Assembly: GCA_947627445.1 (NCBI GenBank)
Contig: CANQWA010000018.1
Coordinates: 1 to 53,224 of the forward strand
Reading direction: 5' to 3'
DNA: 53,224 nucleotides
Source of the DNA: an uncultured Ruminococcus sp.
Lineage (GTDB): Bacteria > Bacillota > Clostridia > Oscillospirales > Ruminococcaceae
The translations under genes and the position numbers were made by a program. Numbering within the stretch: the first letter of the stretch is position 1; every line of letters starts with the position of its first letter. Shown here one piece after another: positions 40,537 to 49,100 of this stretch. The notes below the pieces were generated by a model that did not search any database, was not told where the DNA came from, and was given only the letters and a program-made list of their open reading frames with translations.

Positions 40537-42477
40537 ATGGGACAATCACATTCATTCACACAATATGTGTCAAGGCGATTTGAAGACGAGTTATCTTCTG
40601 CCATCCTTAACTTCTTACGGAACGATATCGAGAAAGCTGATCTGAATCCGCATTACGTTCAGAATATCGGCTCATGGGAGATGACAGATGATTTTGAAAT
40701 TAAGTCTGTCAGAGTTAATGACCAGCCTGAAATGAAAATTCAATTTGATGTTATTGTAGAGGCCGGTATTTATGTCCGGAACTCTGATCATCATTTTGAT
40801 AAGGATGAAACTTGTTTCCAGTGGTTCATGATTCGCTGCATGGGTGATCTTGAAAAGAAGCTTGATGATTTTTCTATCATTGAACCAGTTCAGGTTTACA
40901 GCGGAAGTCGAAAATTCGACAATCCCTTATTTGATTCTCTTGTGCCATTTATAAAAGCAGAACGATTTGACAAGGAAGCAAATAATTTTCTGAAAAAATA
41001 TTATCCGATGGCATTGGTTCAGCCGTGTGCAGTTGATCCGATAAAATTAGCTGAAAATATGGGGCTTGCAGTAAAGTTTGTACATATCAAGGATGATGCT
41101 TCTGTTTTTGGAAGGTGCTATTTCCGGGAATGCGAGACAGAACTGTATGATCCAAATACAAAATCCTTTTATAAGACTGTAATCCCTGAAAAAACCATTC
41201 TGGTTGATGAGGATGTTTATTTTTTGCGTAATGTTGGATGTATGAATAACACAATTGTCCATGAATGTGTTCACTGGGATAAACACCGCAAGGCATTTGC
41301 TCTGGCAGAATTATATACGAGCGAACTATCCAGCATTGAATGCTGTGTTGCTGGCGGGATGTCAAAGCATGAAAAAGATGAATTCGATTGGATGGAGTGG
41401 CACGCCAATTCTCTTGCTCCCCGCATCCAAATGCCAATTGAAATGTTCAAAAAGCAGGTCGAGCGTTTTAAATCAGAAATACGATTTGAGACCGGTGAGT
41501 ATGATATGATTGACATCATTGAACCGCTTATTGACAGACTTGCTAAATTCTTTGGTGTTTCCCGAATTGCTGCAAAAATCAGAATGGTGGAAACTGGCTG
41601 CGAAGAAGCTGTCGGAGCATTTAATTATATTGACGGTCATTATGTAAGTCCGCATAAATCCGGCAAAAGATTAGAAAAAAATCAAACATTCTCAATTCCT
41701 GTTCAAGATGCGGCCATACTATCTTACGTTGACGAAAATTTTAAGCAAAAAATATCAAACTGCCCTTATCTATTTGTTGACAATCATTTTGTATTGAATT
41801 CTCCTCTTTATTTAGAACAGGATGATAATGGAAAGCTTCAGTTAACACATTATGCGAGAAGTCATATGGACGAATGCTGTTTAGTGTTTAACTTGTCGCT
41901 TATCACTAAATGCGGAGAAAAATATCACAGTGAGTGTTTCCTTAACCGTGATAAAGAATCCAATGTATCTTTTAATGTGACTTTTCATAATGGATTTGAA
42001 AACAGCAGTCGGGAAAACCAGTTAAAAGCTATTCAGCGTACACTCGAAGAAGAAAATCAATTACGTTCATTGTTGCGTTCTGATTATGCTGATACATTAC
42101 AGGCCATTATTGATTATAAAAATCAGCAGATAAAAAGAGAGCGAAAGAAGAAAAATGATTCATCCATTCCGTTGATTGATGCCTCCTATATTCGAGATTG
42201 CATTGGAGATGAAGGCGATACTCTCCATATTGACACTATACGGAGAACCTTGCGTGGAGAAAAGACATCAATAAAAACTCTTGTTCTGATTTGTCTTGCT
42301 CTTCATCTGCCATACTCCATCAGTACTCATATTATTGAAAGTTCTCCTGTGAAATTTGATTTGAAGCGAAATGTAAATCATCAGTATTATGACTTTGCTC
42401 TGCGTGTTCATTATGCGGAAACTGTAAAAACAGTAAGAGACAAGCTCATCGAATATGGCGCAGAACCATTGGTATAA
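40537..42477 (+). CDS. Large ImmA/IrrE-family metallopeptidase with C-terminal HTH-like region
   Basis: This 646- to 647-residue protein begins at ATG 40537 after GGAGGT. Its core is the ImmA/IrrE zinc peptidase: I-V-H-E-C-V-H-W-D at about residue 240 is the H-E-x-x-H site. An N-terminal domain of about 140 residues of unknown type precedes it. The C-terminal third contains a segment (I-R-R-T-L-R-G-E-K-T-S-I-K-T-L-V-L-I-C-L-A-L-H-L-P) that reads as part of an XRE-like helix-turn-helix. ImmA peptidases cut repressors during stress. Standard ImmA proteins are only about 150-400 residues, so this is long. It sits alone, with promoter and terminator, immediately before a phage early module. Confidence 0.8.
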   Translation: MGQSHSFTQYVSRRFEDELSSAILNFLRNDIEKADLNPHYVQNIGSWEMTDDFEIKSVRVNDQPEMKIQFDVIVEAGIYVRNSDHHFDKDETCFQWFMIRCMGDLEKKLDDFSIIEPVQVYSGSRKFDNPLFDSLVPFIKAERFDKEANNFLKKYYPMALVQPCAVDPIKLAENMGLAVKFVHIKDDASVFGRCYFRECETELYDPNTKSFYKTVIPEKTILVDEDVYFLRNVGCMNNTIVHECVHWDKHRKAFALAELYTSELSSIECCVAGGMSKHEKDEFDWMEWHANSLAPRIQMPIEMFKKQVERFKSEIRFETGEYDMIDIIEPLIDRLAKFFGVSRIAAKIRMVETGCEEAVGAFNYIDGHYVSPHKSGKRLEKNQTFSIPVQDAAILSYVDENFKQKISNCPYLFVDNHFVLNSPLYLEQDDNGKLQLTHYARSHMDECCLVFNLSLITKCGEKYHSECFLNRDKESNVSFNVTFHNGFENSSRENQLKAIQRTLEEENQLRSLLRSDYADTLQAIIDYKNQQIKRERKKKNDSSIPLIDASYIRDCIGDEGDTLHIDTIRRTLRGEKTSIKTLVLICLALHLPYSISTHIIESSPVKFDLKRNVNHQYYDFALRVHYAETVKTVRDKLIEYGAEPLV

Positions 42478-42535
42478 CATAATTTGAACTTCAACATACT
42501 CAACGAGTCTTGTTTTTTAAAGGCAAAAAATAACG

Positions 42536-42583
42536 AAGCCCCGTGCTTTTCTGTTAATTCAGAAAGCATGGGGCTTATTTTTT
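42536..42583 (+). terminator. Terminator after the ImmA/IrrE-type gene
   Basis: AAGCCCCGTGCTTT-CTG pairs with CAG-AAAGCATGGGGCTT (42536-42576, one mismatch), followed by ATTTTTTT. Confidence 0.85.
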
Positions 42584-42729
42584 GCCCCTATAGTCAAAAA
42601 AATACATACTCTTCGAGTCGTCCACAACTGACTATTTATGATATAAAATAGTTCAAGAAGTTATAAATCATATATTTTTTAAGCCGGAACGAAGTACAAG
42701 TTCAGGGCTAAGGATATTTCATACAGGAC

Positions 42730-42831
42730 TTATCAGCTATGCTGATAGTTCGGATTTGAGATACCCTTTCCTTGCTGTACCCATTTTTCGGCAGCATAGG
42801 AGTCGGTATCTCACCGGCTCCTGTTTTTTTG
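42730..42831 (+). promoter_or_regulatory. Leader RNA with competing antiterminator and terminator ahead of the phage early operon
   Basis: Three elements can be drawn. TATCAGC-TAT-GCTGATA (42732-42748) is a perfect small hairpin. TGAGATACC (42758-42766) can pair perfectly with GGTATCTCA (42806-42814). AGGAGTCGGT (42799-42808) pairs with ACCGGCTCCT (42814-42823, one G-U) and is followed by T7 (42825-42831), a textbook terminator. The last two share bases, so they exclude each other. The next gene starts 37 bases after the terminator. It therefore looks like a conditional attenuator controlling the phage early genes; the signal is unknown. A TATAAA promoter element lies near 42640. Confidence 0.75.
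42799..42831 (+). terminator. Terminator of the phage leader (attenuator)
   Basis: A 10-bp stem (42799-42808 with 42814-42823) with a five-base loop and T7 tail; its left arm and loop can instead be captured by the upstream TGAGATACC. Confidence 0.85.
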
Positions 42832-42868
42832 TCCTTTCCCTCACTGTATCCGGCAGGAAGGACAAGCT

Positions 42869-43405
42869 ATGAAAATCAGAAAGACAAACAGTAAGCAGAG
42901 AACAACCTACACTTACATTGACACAAAAGGCAACAAAACTGTATTACGCCCTGGCGAGAATGGCGTGACGAAAGTGCATATCAAGCTGCTTCATGCAGCG
43001 GATGATGCTGAGGTGTACAACAATATTAAGAACGCTCATCCAATACCAACCAATGAAGAAAGAAAGCAGCGTACTGAATGGGAAAAGCTGCACCCCGGCG
43101 AAAAAGCGCCTGCTAACTGGAATCTGTCACTTGATGCAGTACTTGGCGATGAGGATGGCAGTGAAACGCTTGGTGATACAATTGCTGCGCCTGAAGAGGC
43201 GGACAACTATACAGTCATTCGCTTGCGTGAGATTGTAGCAGCTATGTCAGAATGCCAACAGCAGGTGTATCAGCTTCATTACATAGAAGGCTTCACTGTA
43301 AAAGAAACTGCGGCTATTCTGGGGATATCGTCACCGGCTGTTACGAAACAAAAGCATCGTATCATTGAAATTATCAAAAAAATTTTGAGAGAGGTTAATT
43401 TTTGA
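42869..43405 (+). CDS. Sigma-70 region 4-like phage protein
   Basis: This 178-residue protein starts after GGCAGGAAGGAC. The C-terminal 60 residues form a sigma-70 region 4-like helix-turn-helix (V-K-E-T-A-A-I-L-G-I-S-S-P-A-V-T-K-Q-K-H-R-I), preceded by the acidic linker and M-S-E-C-Q-Q-Q-V-Y-Q-L-H-Y. The N-terminal 110 residues are unusual for a sigma factor (Y-I-D-T-K-G-N-K, E-K-L-H-P-G-E-K-A-P-A-N-W). It is the first gene after the attenuator and is probably a transcription regulator of the phage early operon. Confidence 0.75.
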   Translation: MKIRKTNSKQRTTYTYIDTKGNKTVLRPGENGVTKVHIKLLHAADDAEVYNNIKNAHPIPTNEERKQRTEWEKLHPGEKAPANWNLSLDAVLGDEDGSETLGDTIAAPEEADNYTVIRLREIVAAMSECQQQVYQLHYIEGFTVKETAAILGISSPAVTKQKHRIIEIIKKILREVNF

Positions 43406-43444
43406 CTGTTTTCTTTTGACTGTAGGGTAGAGGGAGGTGAAAAA

Positions 43445-43645
43445 ATGAAGCACATCATTAAAATTAATGTCGCCTCTGGCGGAAAAGAACAGCAGGTGTT
43501 GTCAAGCAGCAGCATCAGACTCCCGATGAGACTCCTCCGCTGGCTGCTCGGCGACTTCTGCGAAATCCTCGTTCTGACACCCGGCAAAACAGTTCAGGGC
43601 GTGGAAATACAGGAAGTTTCCGAGGGGGTTGACTTTTCCGGCTAA
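43445..43645 (+). CDS. Small phage protein of unknown function
   Basis: This 66-residue basic protein begins after GGGAGGTG. It reads I-I-K-I-N-V-A-S-G-G-K-E-Q and later R-L-P-M-R-L-L-R-W-L-L-G-D-F-C-E. No domain is recognised. It is part of the early operon, as its spacing and ribosome binding site show. Confidence 0.6.
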   Translation: MKHIIKINVASGGKEQQVLSSSSIRLPMRLLRWLLGDFCEILVLTPGKTVQGVEIQEVSEGVDFSG

Positions 43646-43665
43646 CTATGAAAGGAGTGAAAAAC

Positions 43666-44004
43666 ATGGACAAAATGTTCGAGTTGATCAATGCTTTGAA
43701 TGCGCTGACAAAAGCAGTAGCGGCACTGACAGAGAAAATCACAGCTGAGTACCTCGACACGTTCGAAACCATCTACGACCCGGCAGAGGACAAACCGCAG
43801 GCAGAATCACCAAAGGAACAGCCGGCATCTGAGAAACAGACTGTCACCTTCGTTCAGCTTCGCAGCCGTCTTGCGGAGATTTCCCGCACTGGGCACACTG
43901 ATGATGTCAAGGCTCTGCTCGAAAAGTATGGTGCTTCCAGACTTTCTGAAATCAAGGAAGAGGACTATACCGCATTGCTTGCGGAAGCGGAGGGATTGGC
44001 ATGA
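43666..44004 (+). CDS. Small phage protein, coiled-coil and helical repeat type
   Basis: The ATG 43666 follows AAAGGAG. The 112-residue protein has an N-terminal helix (E-L-I-N-A-L-N-A-L-T-K-A-V-A-A-L-T-E) and a C-terminal region (D-D-V-K-A-L-L-E-K-Y-G-A-S-R-L-S-E-I) with the L-x-K-Y-G-A-x-x-L pattern seen in phage-encoded DUF-type proteins accompanying DUF2800 nucleases. Function unknown. It overlaps the DUF2800 gene by four bases. Confidence 0.6.
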   Translation: MDKMFELINALNALTKAVAALTEKITAEYLDTFETIYDPAEDKPQAESPKEQPASEKQTVTFVQLRSRLAEISRTGHTDDVKALLEKYGASRLSEIKEEDYTALLAEAEGLA

Positions 44005-45122
44005 GTCACGCACTTCTCTCCCCGTCAAGCAGTGAACGCTGGATCAACTGTCCACCCTCCGCAAAGGATAATGTAGGCAGCGATACCGGCAGCACTTATG
44101 CGCAGCAAGGCACGGACGCACACTCTCTCTGTGAGTACAAGGTCAAGAAGGCACTTGGATATAAGGTTCGTGATCCCACCGATAATCTGGAATATTTCGA
44201 TGATGAAATGGCAGAATGCACCGATGCCTACTGTGAGTTCGTCATGGAACAGACACAGTCCGCAAAAGAAACCTGCCCCGATCCGCTTGTTCTCGTAGAA
44301 CAACGCCTTGACTTTACTCGCCTTGTACCGGAATCGTTCGGTACTGCCGACTGTATCATAGTAGCGGACGGAAAGCTGACAGTCATTGATTTCAAGTACG
44401 GATTGGGTATTTTGGTTGAGGCAGAGAATAACAGCCAAATGCGGATGTATGCATTGGGCGCACTGAATCTCTTTGAAAGCCTCTACGATATCCAGAGTGT
44501 TCGCATGATTATCTTTCAGCCCCGCCGTGATAATGTCAGTACGACTGAAATCAAAAAGGAGGATCTGCTCCGCTGGGCTGACGAAGTTCTTATGCCCGCC
44601 GCAAAACTTGCTGCAAAGGGCGAAGGCAATTACAAGGCAGGCAAGCACTGTCAGTTCTGTAAAATCAAGGCAGTCTGTCGTAAGAGAGCTGAATACAACC
44701 TGCAAATGGCTCAGTACGATTTTGCAGTTCCCGATACCCTTGCCGATGACGAGATCAGTATGATTCTCGACCGCACAGATACATTTATCAGCTGGGTAAA
44801 CGATGTGCGTGAATACGCACTGCAGCAGGCTATCAGCGGACGCGCCTTCCCCGGTTTCAAAGTTGTGGAGGGACGCAGTAACCGCAGGTACACAGATACC
44901 GATGCTGTGGCATTGGCAGTCACCGAGGCGGGTTACGATCCCTATGAGAAGAAGCTTATGGGTGTGACCGCCATGACCAAGCTGCTCGGCGCAAAAAAGT
45001 TCAACACCCTGCTTGGCTCTCTGATTGAGAAACCGAAGGGTAAACCAACATTAGTACCAGAGTCGGACAAGCGTCCGGCATGGACAATCGACGATTTCAA
45101 GGAGGAAACTGAAAATGAGTAA
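44001..45122 (+). CDS. DUF2800 family protein, RecB/Cas4-like nuclease
   Basis: This 373-residue protein matches the phage DUF2800 family, a PD-(D/E)XK nuclease of the RecB/Cas4 kind. It starts S-P-S-S-S-E-R-W-I-N-C-P-P-S-A and has G-T-D-A-H-S-L-C, then G-T-A-D-C-I-I and L-T-V-I-D-F-K-Y-G (catalytic D...D-x-K). A conserved Cys set (C-Q-F-C and earlier) may hold an iron-sulphur or zinc cluster. With the DUF2815 protein and polymerase it forms a replication/recombination module. The ATG overlaps the preceding stop, and its 3' end overlaps the next gene by eight bases. Confidence 0.88.
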   Translation: MSHALLSPSSSERWINCPPSAKDNVGSDTGSTYAQQGTDAHSLCEYKVKKALGYKVRDPTDNLEYFDDEMAECTDAYCEFVMEQTQSAKETCPDPLVLVEQRLDFTRLVPESFGTADCIIVADGKLTVIDFKYGLGILVEAENNSQMRMYALGALNLFESLYDIQSVRMIIFQPRRDNVSTTEIKKEDLLRWADEVLMPAAKLAAKGEGNYKAGKHCQFCKIKAVCRKRAEYNLQMAQYDFAVPDTLADDEISMILDRTDTFISWVNDVREYALQQAISGRAFPGFKVVEGRSNRRYTDTDAVALAVTEAGYDPYEKKLMGVTAMTKLLGAKKFNTLLGSLIEKPKGKPTLVPESDKRPAWTIDDFKEETENE

Positions 45123-45672
45123 GATTGTAAATCCCTGCAAAGTTATCACCGGTAAGGACACCAGATTCAGCTATCTGATTGTGAACGAGCCAAAGTCAAT
45201 CAATGGCGGTACGCCAAAGTACAGCGTTTCTCTTATCATTCCGAAGTCTGACACCAAGACCATTGAAAAGGTCAAGGCAGCAATTCAGGCGGCATATGAG
45301 GAAGGACAGAGCAAACTCAAAGGAAACGGCAAATCTGTGCCACAGCTGAAAGCACTGAAAACGCCTCTTCGTGACGGTGATTTAGAACGTCCGGATGATG
45401 AAGCATATGCAAACAGCTACTTCATCAATGCCAATAGTGCTTCCAAGCCTGGTGTTGTGGATGCAGACTGCCAGCCGATTCTTGATACCAGTGAGCTTTA
45501 CTCCGGCATCTACGGACGTGCAAGCATCAATTTCTACGCTTTCAATACCAATGGCAACAAAGGCATTGCCTGTGGTCTTAACAATCTCCAGAAGCTCCGT
45601 GACGGTGAACCTCTCGGCGGTCACAGCCGTGCAGAAGATGACTTTGCTGATGAAGATGATTTTCTCAACTAA
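45115..45672 (+). CDS. DUF2815 family protein, probable single-stranded DNA-binding protein
   Basis: This 185-residue protein belongs to the DUF2815 family of phage early proteins thought to be single-strand DNA binders with an OB/gp2.5-like fold. It has T-R-F-S-Y-L-I-V-N-E-P, Y-S-V-S-L-I-I-P-K-S-D, and an acidic tail (D-D-F-A-D-E-D-D-F-L-N) as in gp2.5-like proteins. AGGAGG lies upstream. It overlaps the nuclease gene by eight bases. The binding role is inferred from family and tail. Confidence 0.8.
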   Translation: MSKIVNPCKVITGKDTRFSYLIVNEPKSINGGTPKYSVSLIIPKSDTKTIEKVKAAIQAAYEEGQSKLKGNGKSVPQLKALKTPLRDGDLERPDDEAYANSYFINANSASKPGVVDADCQPILDTSELYSGIYGRASINFYAFNTNGNKGIACGLNNLQKLRDGEPLGGHSRAEDDFADEDDFLN

Positions 45673-45741
45673 TAACTGATTAACTGGGTGGGCAGTTAGG
45701 CTGTATAGCTTGGGTGGGATATGTGAAAGGATTGATATACA

Positions 45742-46431
45742 ATGAACGAACTTATTAAAGTAAACTATGACAGACCAGATTGTCCAACAGTCTCCGGACG
45801 TGAACTTCATGAAGCACTGGGCATTACAACCAGATATAATGATTGGTTTTCTCGTATGTGTGAATACGGATTTACAGAGAGCAAGGACTTTTACTCAATT
45901 TTGAGTAAAAGTACCGGAGGCAGACCAGCAGCTGACCATATGATTACCATTCCGATGGCAAAGGAACTCTGTATGATTCAGCGTACTGATATCGGCAGAA
46001 AGTTTCGTCAGTATTTCATTTCTATTGAGGAAGCGTGGAACAGTCCTGAAATGGTTATGCAGAGAGCGTTGGCAATTGCGAATGAACGTGTAAAAACACT
46101 TCAGCTTTCAGTTTCTCAGCTTACTGTGGACAATCAGATTATGAAGCCAAAGGCTGAGTATTTCGATGAACTTGTTGACAGAAAATTACTTACCAATTTC
46201 CGTGATACCGCAAAGGAACTTCACATCGGACAGAAAGAGTTTATCCAGTTTTTAATTGAACATAAGTATGTATATCGTGACCAGAGAGGAAAACTGAAAC
46301 CGTATATGCCGTATGTGGAAGACGGACTTTTTGAACTGAAAGAATTTACAAACACTAAAACAGGTTTTACGGATACTCAGGCTTTGATTACGCCTAAGGG
46401 TAAGGAAACTTTCAGGTTACTCGGCATATAA
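45742..46431 (+). CDS. Phage antirepressor with AntA and KilAC-type domains
   Basis: This 229-residue antirepressor has the AntA/AntB-like N-terminal region (S-G-R-E-L-H-E-A-L-G-I-T-T-R-Y-N-D-W-F; A-D-H-M-I-T-I-P-M-A-K-E-L-C-M-I-Q-R-T). It also has a KilAC/ANT C-terminal part (P-K-A-E-Y-F-D-E-L-V-D and I-G-Q-K-E-F-I-Q-F-L). Such proteins relieve repression during induction. It sits between the DNA-binding protein and the polymerase, within the early operon; the leader of 69 bases before it has no clear terminator. Confidence 0.88.
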   Translation: MNELIKVNYDRPDCPTVSGRELHEALGITTRYNDWFSRMCEYGFTESKDFYSILSKSTGGRPAADHMITIPMAKELCMIQRTDIGRKFRQYFISIEEAWNSPEMVMQRALAIANERVKTLQLSVSQLTVDNQIMKPKAEYFDELVDRKLLTNFRDTAKELHIGQKEFIQFLIEHKYVYRDQRGKLKPYMPYVEDGLFELKEFTNTKTGFTDTQALITPKGKETFRLLGI

Positions 46432-46484
46432 GCATCAGACGGGAGGGCGTTTGCAGCAATGCTGTGGGTGGGTATGAGGTTTTT

Positions 46485-48455
46485 ATGATAACAATTGATA
46501 TTGAAACAAAATCCGATAAGGACATTACCAAATGCGGAGTGTATGCTTACGCCGATTCATTCTACTTTGATATTCTGCTCTTTGCATATTCCGTGGACGG
46601 ACAGCCGGTTCAGGTGATTGATACGGCAAAGGGCGAAAAGATACCTGAAAAAATTCTCTCAGCACTTGCAGATGAAAAGATAGTAAAAAGAGCCTTTAAC
46701 GTGAATTTTGAAAGAGTATGCCTTTCACGGTATCTTAGCAAAAATTATCCGCAGTACTTTCAAAGTTACAGCATAAATGAAGATACTGTCGGTGACTATC
46801 TGAACCCGGAAGGCTGGCAATGCACTATGATACATAGCCGTTATCTCGGACTGCCCTCATCTCTTGCAGAGGTTGGCTCAGTTCTTGGAATAGAGCAGCA
46901 GAAAATGGCGGAGGGAAAGGCTCTCATCAAGTTTTTCTGTGTGCCTTTCGATGTAATTGGCGGTATTCCTCAGTTCCATAATCCCTCTGATTATCCGGAT
47001 AAGTGGGAGATTTTCAAGGCATACAACAAACGTGACGTTGAAGCTGAAATGGAAATTGACAGGAAACTCAGCCGCTTTCCCGTTCCGGATTTTCTATGGA
47101 GAGAGTTTTACCTTGACCAGGAGATAAACGACCGTGGCATTCTTGTTGATATGGAACTTGCTGATGCAGCCATTACTCTTGATGAACAGTCAAAGGCAAA
47201 ACTGACTTCTGATATGCAAAAACTTACAGGTGTAGAGAATCCGAACTCTGTGTATCAACTCCTTGACTGGCTTGAAAAGCAGGGTTACAAATCAGATTCT
47301 CTTGGCAAAGCACAGGTGAAGGAACTCATCAAAACTGCAAAAGAGCCAGTCAGCTCTGTGCTTGAAATGAGGTTACAGCTGTCAAAATCATCGGTGAAAA
47401 AATATACAGCTATGAAAACTGCTGTATGTTCTGATATCAGAGTGCGTGGAATGTTTCAGTTTTATGGTGCATCGAGAACAGGTCGATACTGTTCCAAAAT
47501 CGTCCAATTGCAAAACCTGCCTCAGAACCATATTCCTGATTTAACAGAGGCAAGAGAAATTGTAAAGTACGGATACCACGATGAAATCGAAATGCTATAT
47601 GATGATGTTCCTGATACGCTTTCACAGCTTATCCGAACTGCTTTTATTCCAAGACCGGGTATGAAGTTTATTGTTGCGGACTTCTCGGCGATTGAGGCTC
47701 GTGTGATTGCGTGGCTTGCAGGCGAAACATGGAGAATGGAGGCCTTTGCTAAGGGCGAAGACATTTACTGTGCATCAGCGTCAAAGATGTTCGGAGTTCC
47801 TGTTGTAAAGCATGGCGAAAACGGACATCTCAGGCAGAAAGGTAAGGTTGCGGAATTGGCGTGTGGCTATGGCGGATCGGTCGGAGCCATGAAAGCAATG
47901 GGCGCAGATTCTCTCGGCTTATCTGATATAGAACTGAAACAGATAGTTACTGATTGGCGTGAAGCTTCTCCGCATATTACAGATTTATGGTGGTCGGTAG
48001 ACAGAGCCGCAAAGAAAGCAATAAAGGAAAAGACAAACACCGATACACACGGACTTACATTCTCCTATGAAGCAGGATTTTTGTTTATTGAACTTCCAAG
48101 CGGCAGACGTCTTGCTTACGCAAAACCCCGTATCAGTGAGAACCAGTTCGGCGGTGAATCTGTTACATATATGGGCATTAACGCTCAGAAGAAATGGGAC
48201 AGGCTTGAAAGCTACGGGCCAAAATTTGTGGAAAATGTTGTACAGGCTATTGCAAGAGATTTGCTGATGTATTCCATGCAGACTCTCTCCCACTGCTCTA
48301 TCGTCGCTCATGTACATGATGAAATTATCATTGAAGCAGACAAACGTATGTCTGTAGAAGCAGTCTGCCAGCAGATGTCGAGAACACCGGAATGGGCGGA
48401 GGGACTTATTCTCCGTGCAGACGGATATGAATGCGAATATTACAAAAAAGATTAG
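46485..48455 (+). CDS. Family A (PolI-like) phage DNA polymerase
   Basis: This 656-residue polymerase starts at ATG 46485 after GAGG. The 3'-5' exonuclease has motif I I-T-I-D-I-E-T-K and later Asp residues. The polymerase has motif A F-I-V-A-D-F-S-A-I-E-A-R, motif B (K-V-A-E-L-A-C-G-Y) and motif C A-H-V-H-D-E-I. No 5' nuclease domain is present, as is usual for these phage enzymes. It is the replicative polymerase of the element, encoded with the primase-helicase and single-stranded DNA-binding protein. Confidence 0.9.
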   Translation: MITIDIETKSDKDITKCGVYAYADSFYFDILLFAYSVDGQPVQVIDTAKGEKIPEKILSALADEKIVKRAFNVNFERVCLSRYLSKNYPQYFQSYSINEDTVGDYLNPEGWQCTMIHSRYLGLPSSLAEVGSVLGIEQQKMAEGKALIKFFCVPFDVIGGIPQFHNPSDYPDKWEIFKAYNKRDVEAEMEIDRKLSRFPVPDFLWREFYLDQEINDRGILVDMELADAAITLDEQSKAKLTSDMQKLTGVENPNSVYQLLDWLEKQGYKSDSLGKAQVKELIKTAKEPVSSVLEMRLQLSKSSVKKYTAMKTAVCSDIRVRGMFQFYGASRTGRYCSKIVQLQNLPQNHIPDLTEAREIVKYGYHDEIEMLYDDVPDTLSQLIRTAFIPRPGMKFIVADFSAIEARVIAWLAGETWRMEAFAKGEDIYCASASKMFGVPVVKHGENGHLRQKGKVAELACGYGGSVGAMKAMGADSLGLSDIELKQIVTDWREASPHITDLWWSVDRAAKKAIKEKTNTDTHGLTFSYEAGFLFIELPSGRRLAYAKPRISENQFGGESVTYMGINAQKKWDRLESYGPKFVENVVQAIARDLLMYSMQTLSHCSIVAHVHDEIIIEADKRMSVEAVCQQMSRTPEWAEGLILRADGYECEYYKKD

Positions 48456-48466
48456 GAGGAACCCAT

Positions 48467-48685
48467 ATGTTCTATGTCAAAGAAAACCTGAACGAAAGTA
48501 TGAATATTGCAATTGAGATCAGCGACAAGAATGTTTACTGCCGCTGCCCGAAATGCGGCGTGGAGGTACCGGTGGATCTGAGTGCTTTTCAGGGCAATGA
48601 GGATTTCGACATCTTCAGCAGCAATGTTTATTGTGACGCCTGTACAAAAGCACAGCTGAAAGGAGGACCCCATGAATCTGTATAA
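48467..48685 (+). CDS. Small zinc-ribbon protein
   Basis: This 72-residue protein starts at ATG 48467 after AGGAGG. C-R-C-P-K-C and C-D-A-C form a treble-cleft or ribbon zinc site. Its first residues (M-F-Y-V-K-E-N-L-N-E-S-M) are frequent in phage DUF-type proteins. Its end overlaps the next gene by 14 bases, and function is unknown. Confidence 0.7.
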   Translation: MFYVKENLNESMNIAIEISDKNVYCRCPKCGVEVPVDLSAFQGNEDFDIFSSNVYCDACTKAQLKGGPHESV

Positions 48686-49100
48686 TGCCGAAGGTTACAT
48701 AGATCTGACAGCTTATGAGGCTCTAAGCCGGATTGAACGAGAAGAACGAAAGGCAAAGAAAGCGGAGTCCTATCGTCCGGTTGTCTACATATGTTCGCCC
48801 TATTCGCAGGGCTGTATCAATGATAATATTGAGAATGCAAGACGGTACAGCCGCTTTGCCGTGGATAGGCATTACATCCCCATTGCGCCTCACCTGCTGT
48901 TTCCGCAGTTTATGGACGATACTCTGGGAGAAGATCGCCAGACTGCCATGTTTATGGATCTGGTGCTGCTGACAAAATGTTCCCAACTGTGGGTGTTTGG
49001 CGATATACGGTCAAAAGGAATGCAGCAGGAAATTCGCTGGGCAAAGCGTCGTCATATGACCATCCGCTACTTTACGGAAGAACTGGAGGAAAAGAAATGA
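48672..49100 (+). CDS. DUF4406 protein, nucleoside 2-deoxyribosyltransferase-like
   Basis: This 142-residue protein has the DUF4406/nucleoside 2-deoxyribosyltransferase fold. After the N-terminal helix comes V-Y-I-C-S-P-Y-S-Q-G (phosphate/ribose-binding start), N-I-E-N-A-R-R-Y-S-R-F-A, I-P-I-A-P-H-L-L-F-P-Q-F and L-W-V-F-G-D-I-R-S-K-G-M x-x E-I. Enzymes of this fold exchange bases on deoxyribose or hydrolyse nucleotides; a role in phage nucleotide metabolism is likely but unproven. The stop overlaps the primase start by four bases. Confidence 0.8.
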   Translation: MNLYNAEGYIDLTAYEALSRIEREERKAKKAESYRPVVYICSPYSQGCINDNIENARRYSRFAVDRHYIPIAPHLLFPQFMDDTLGEDRQTAMFMDLVLLTKCSQLWVFGDIRSKGMQQEIRWAKRRHMTIRYFTEELEEKK

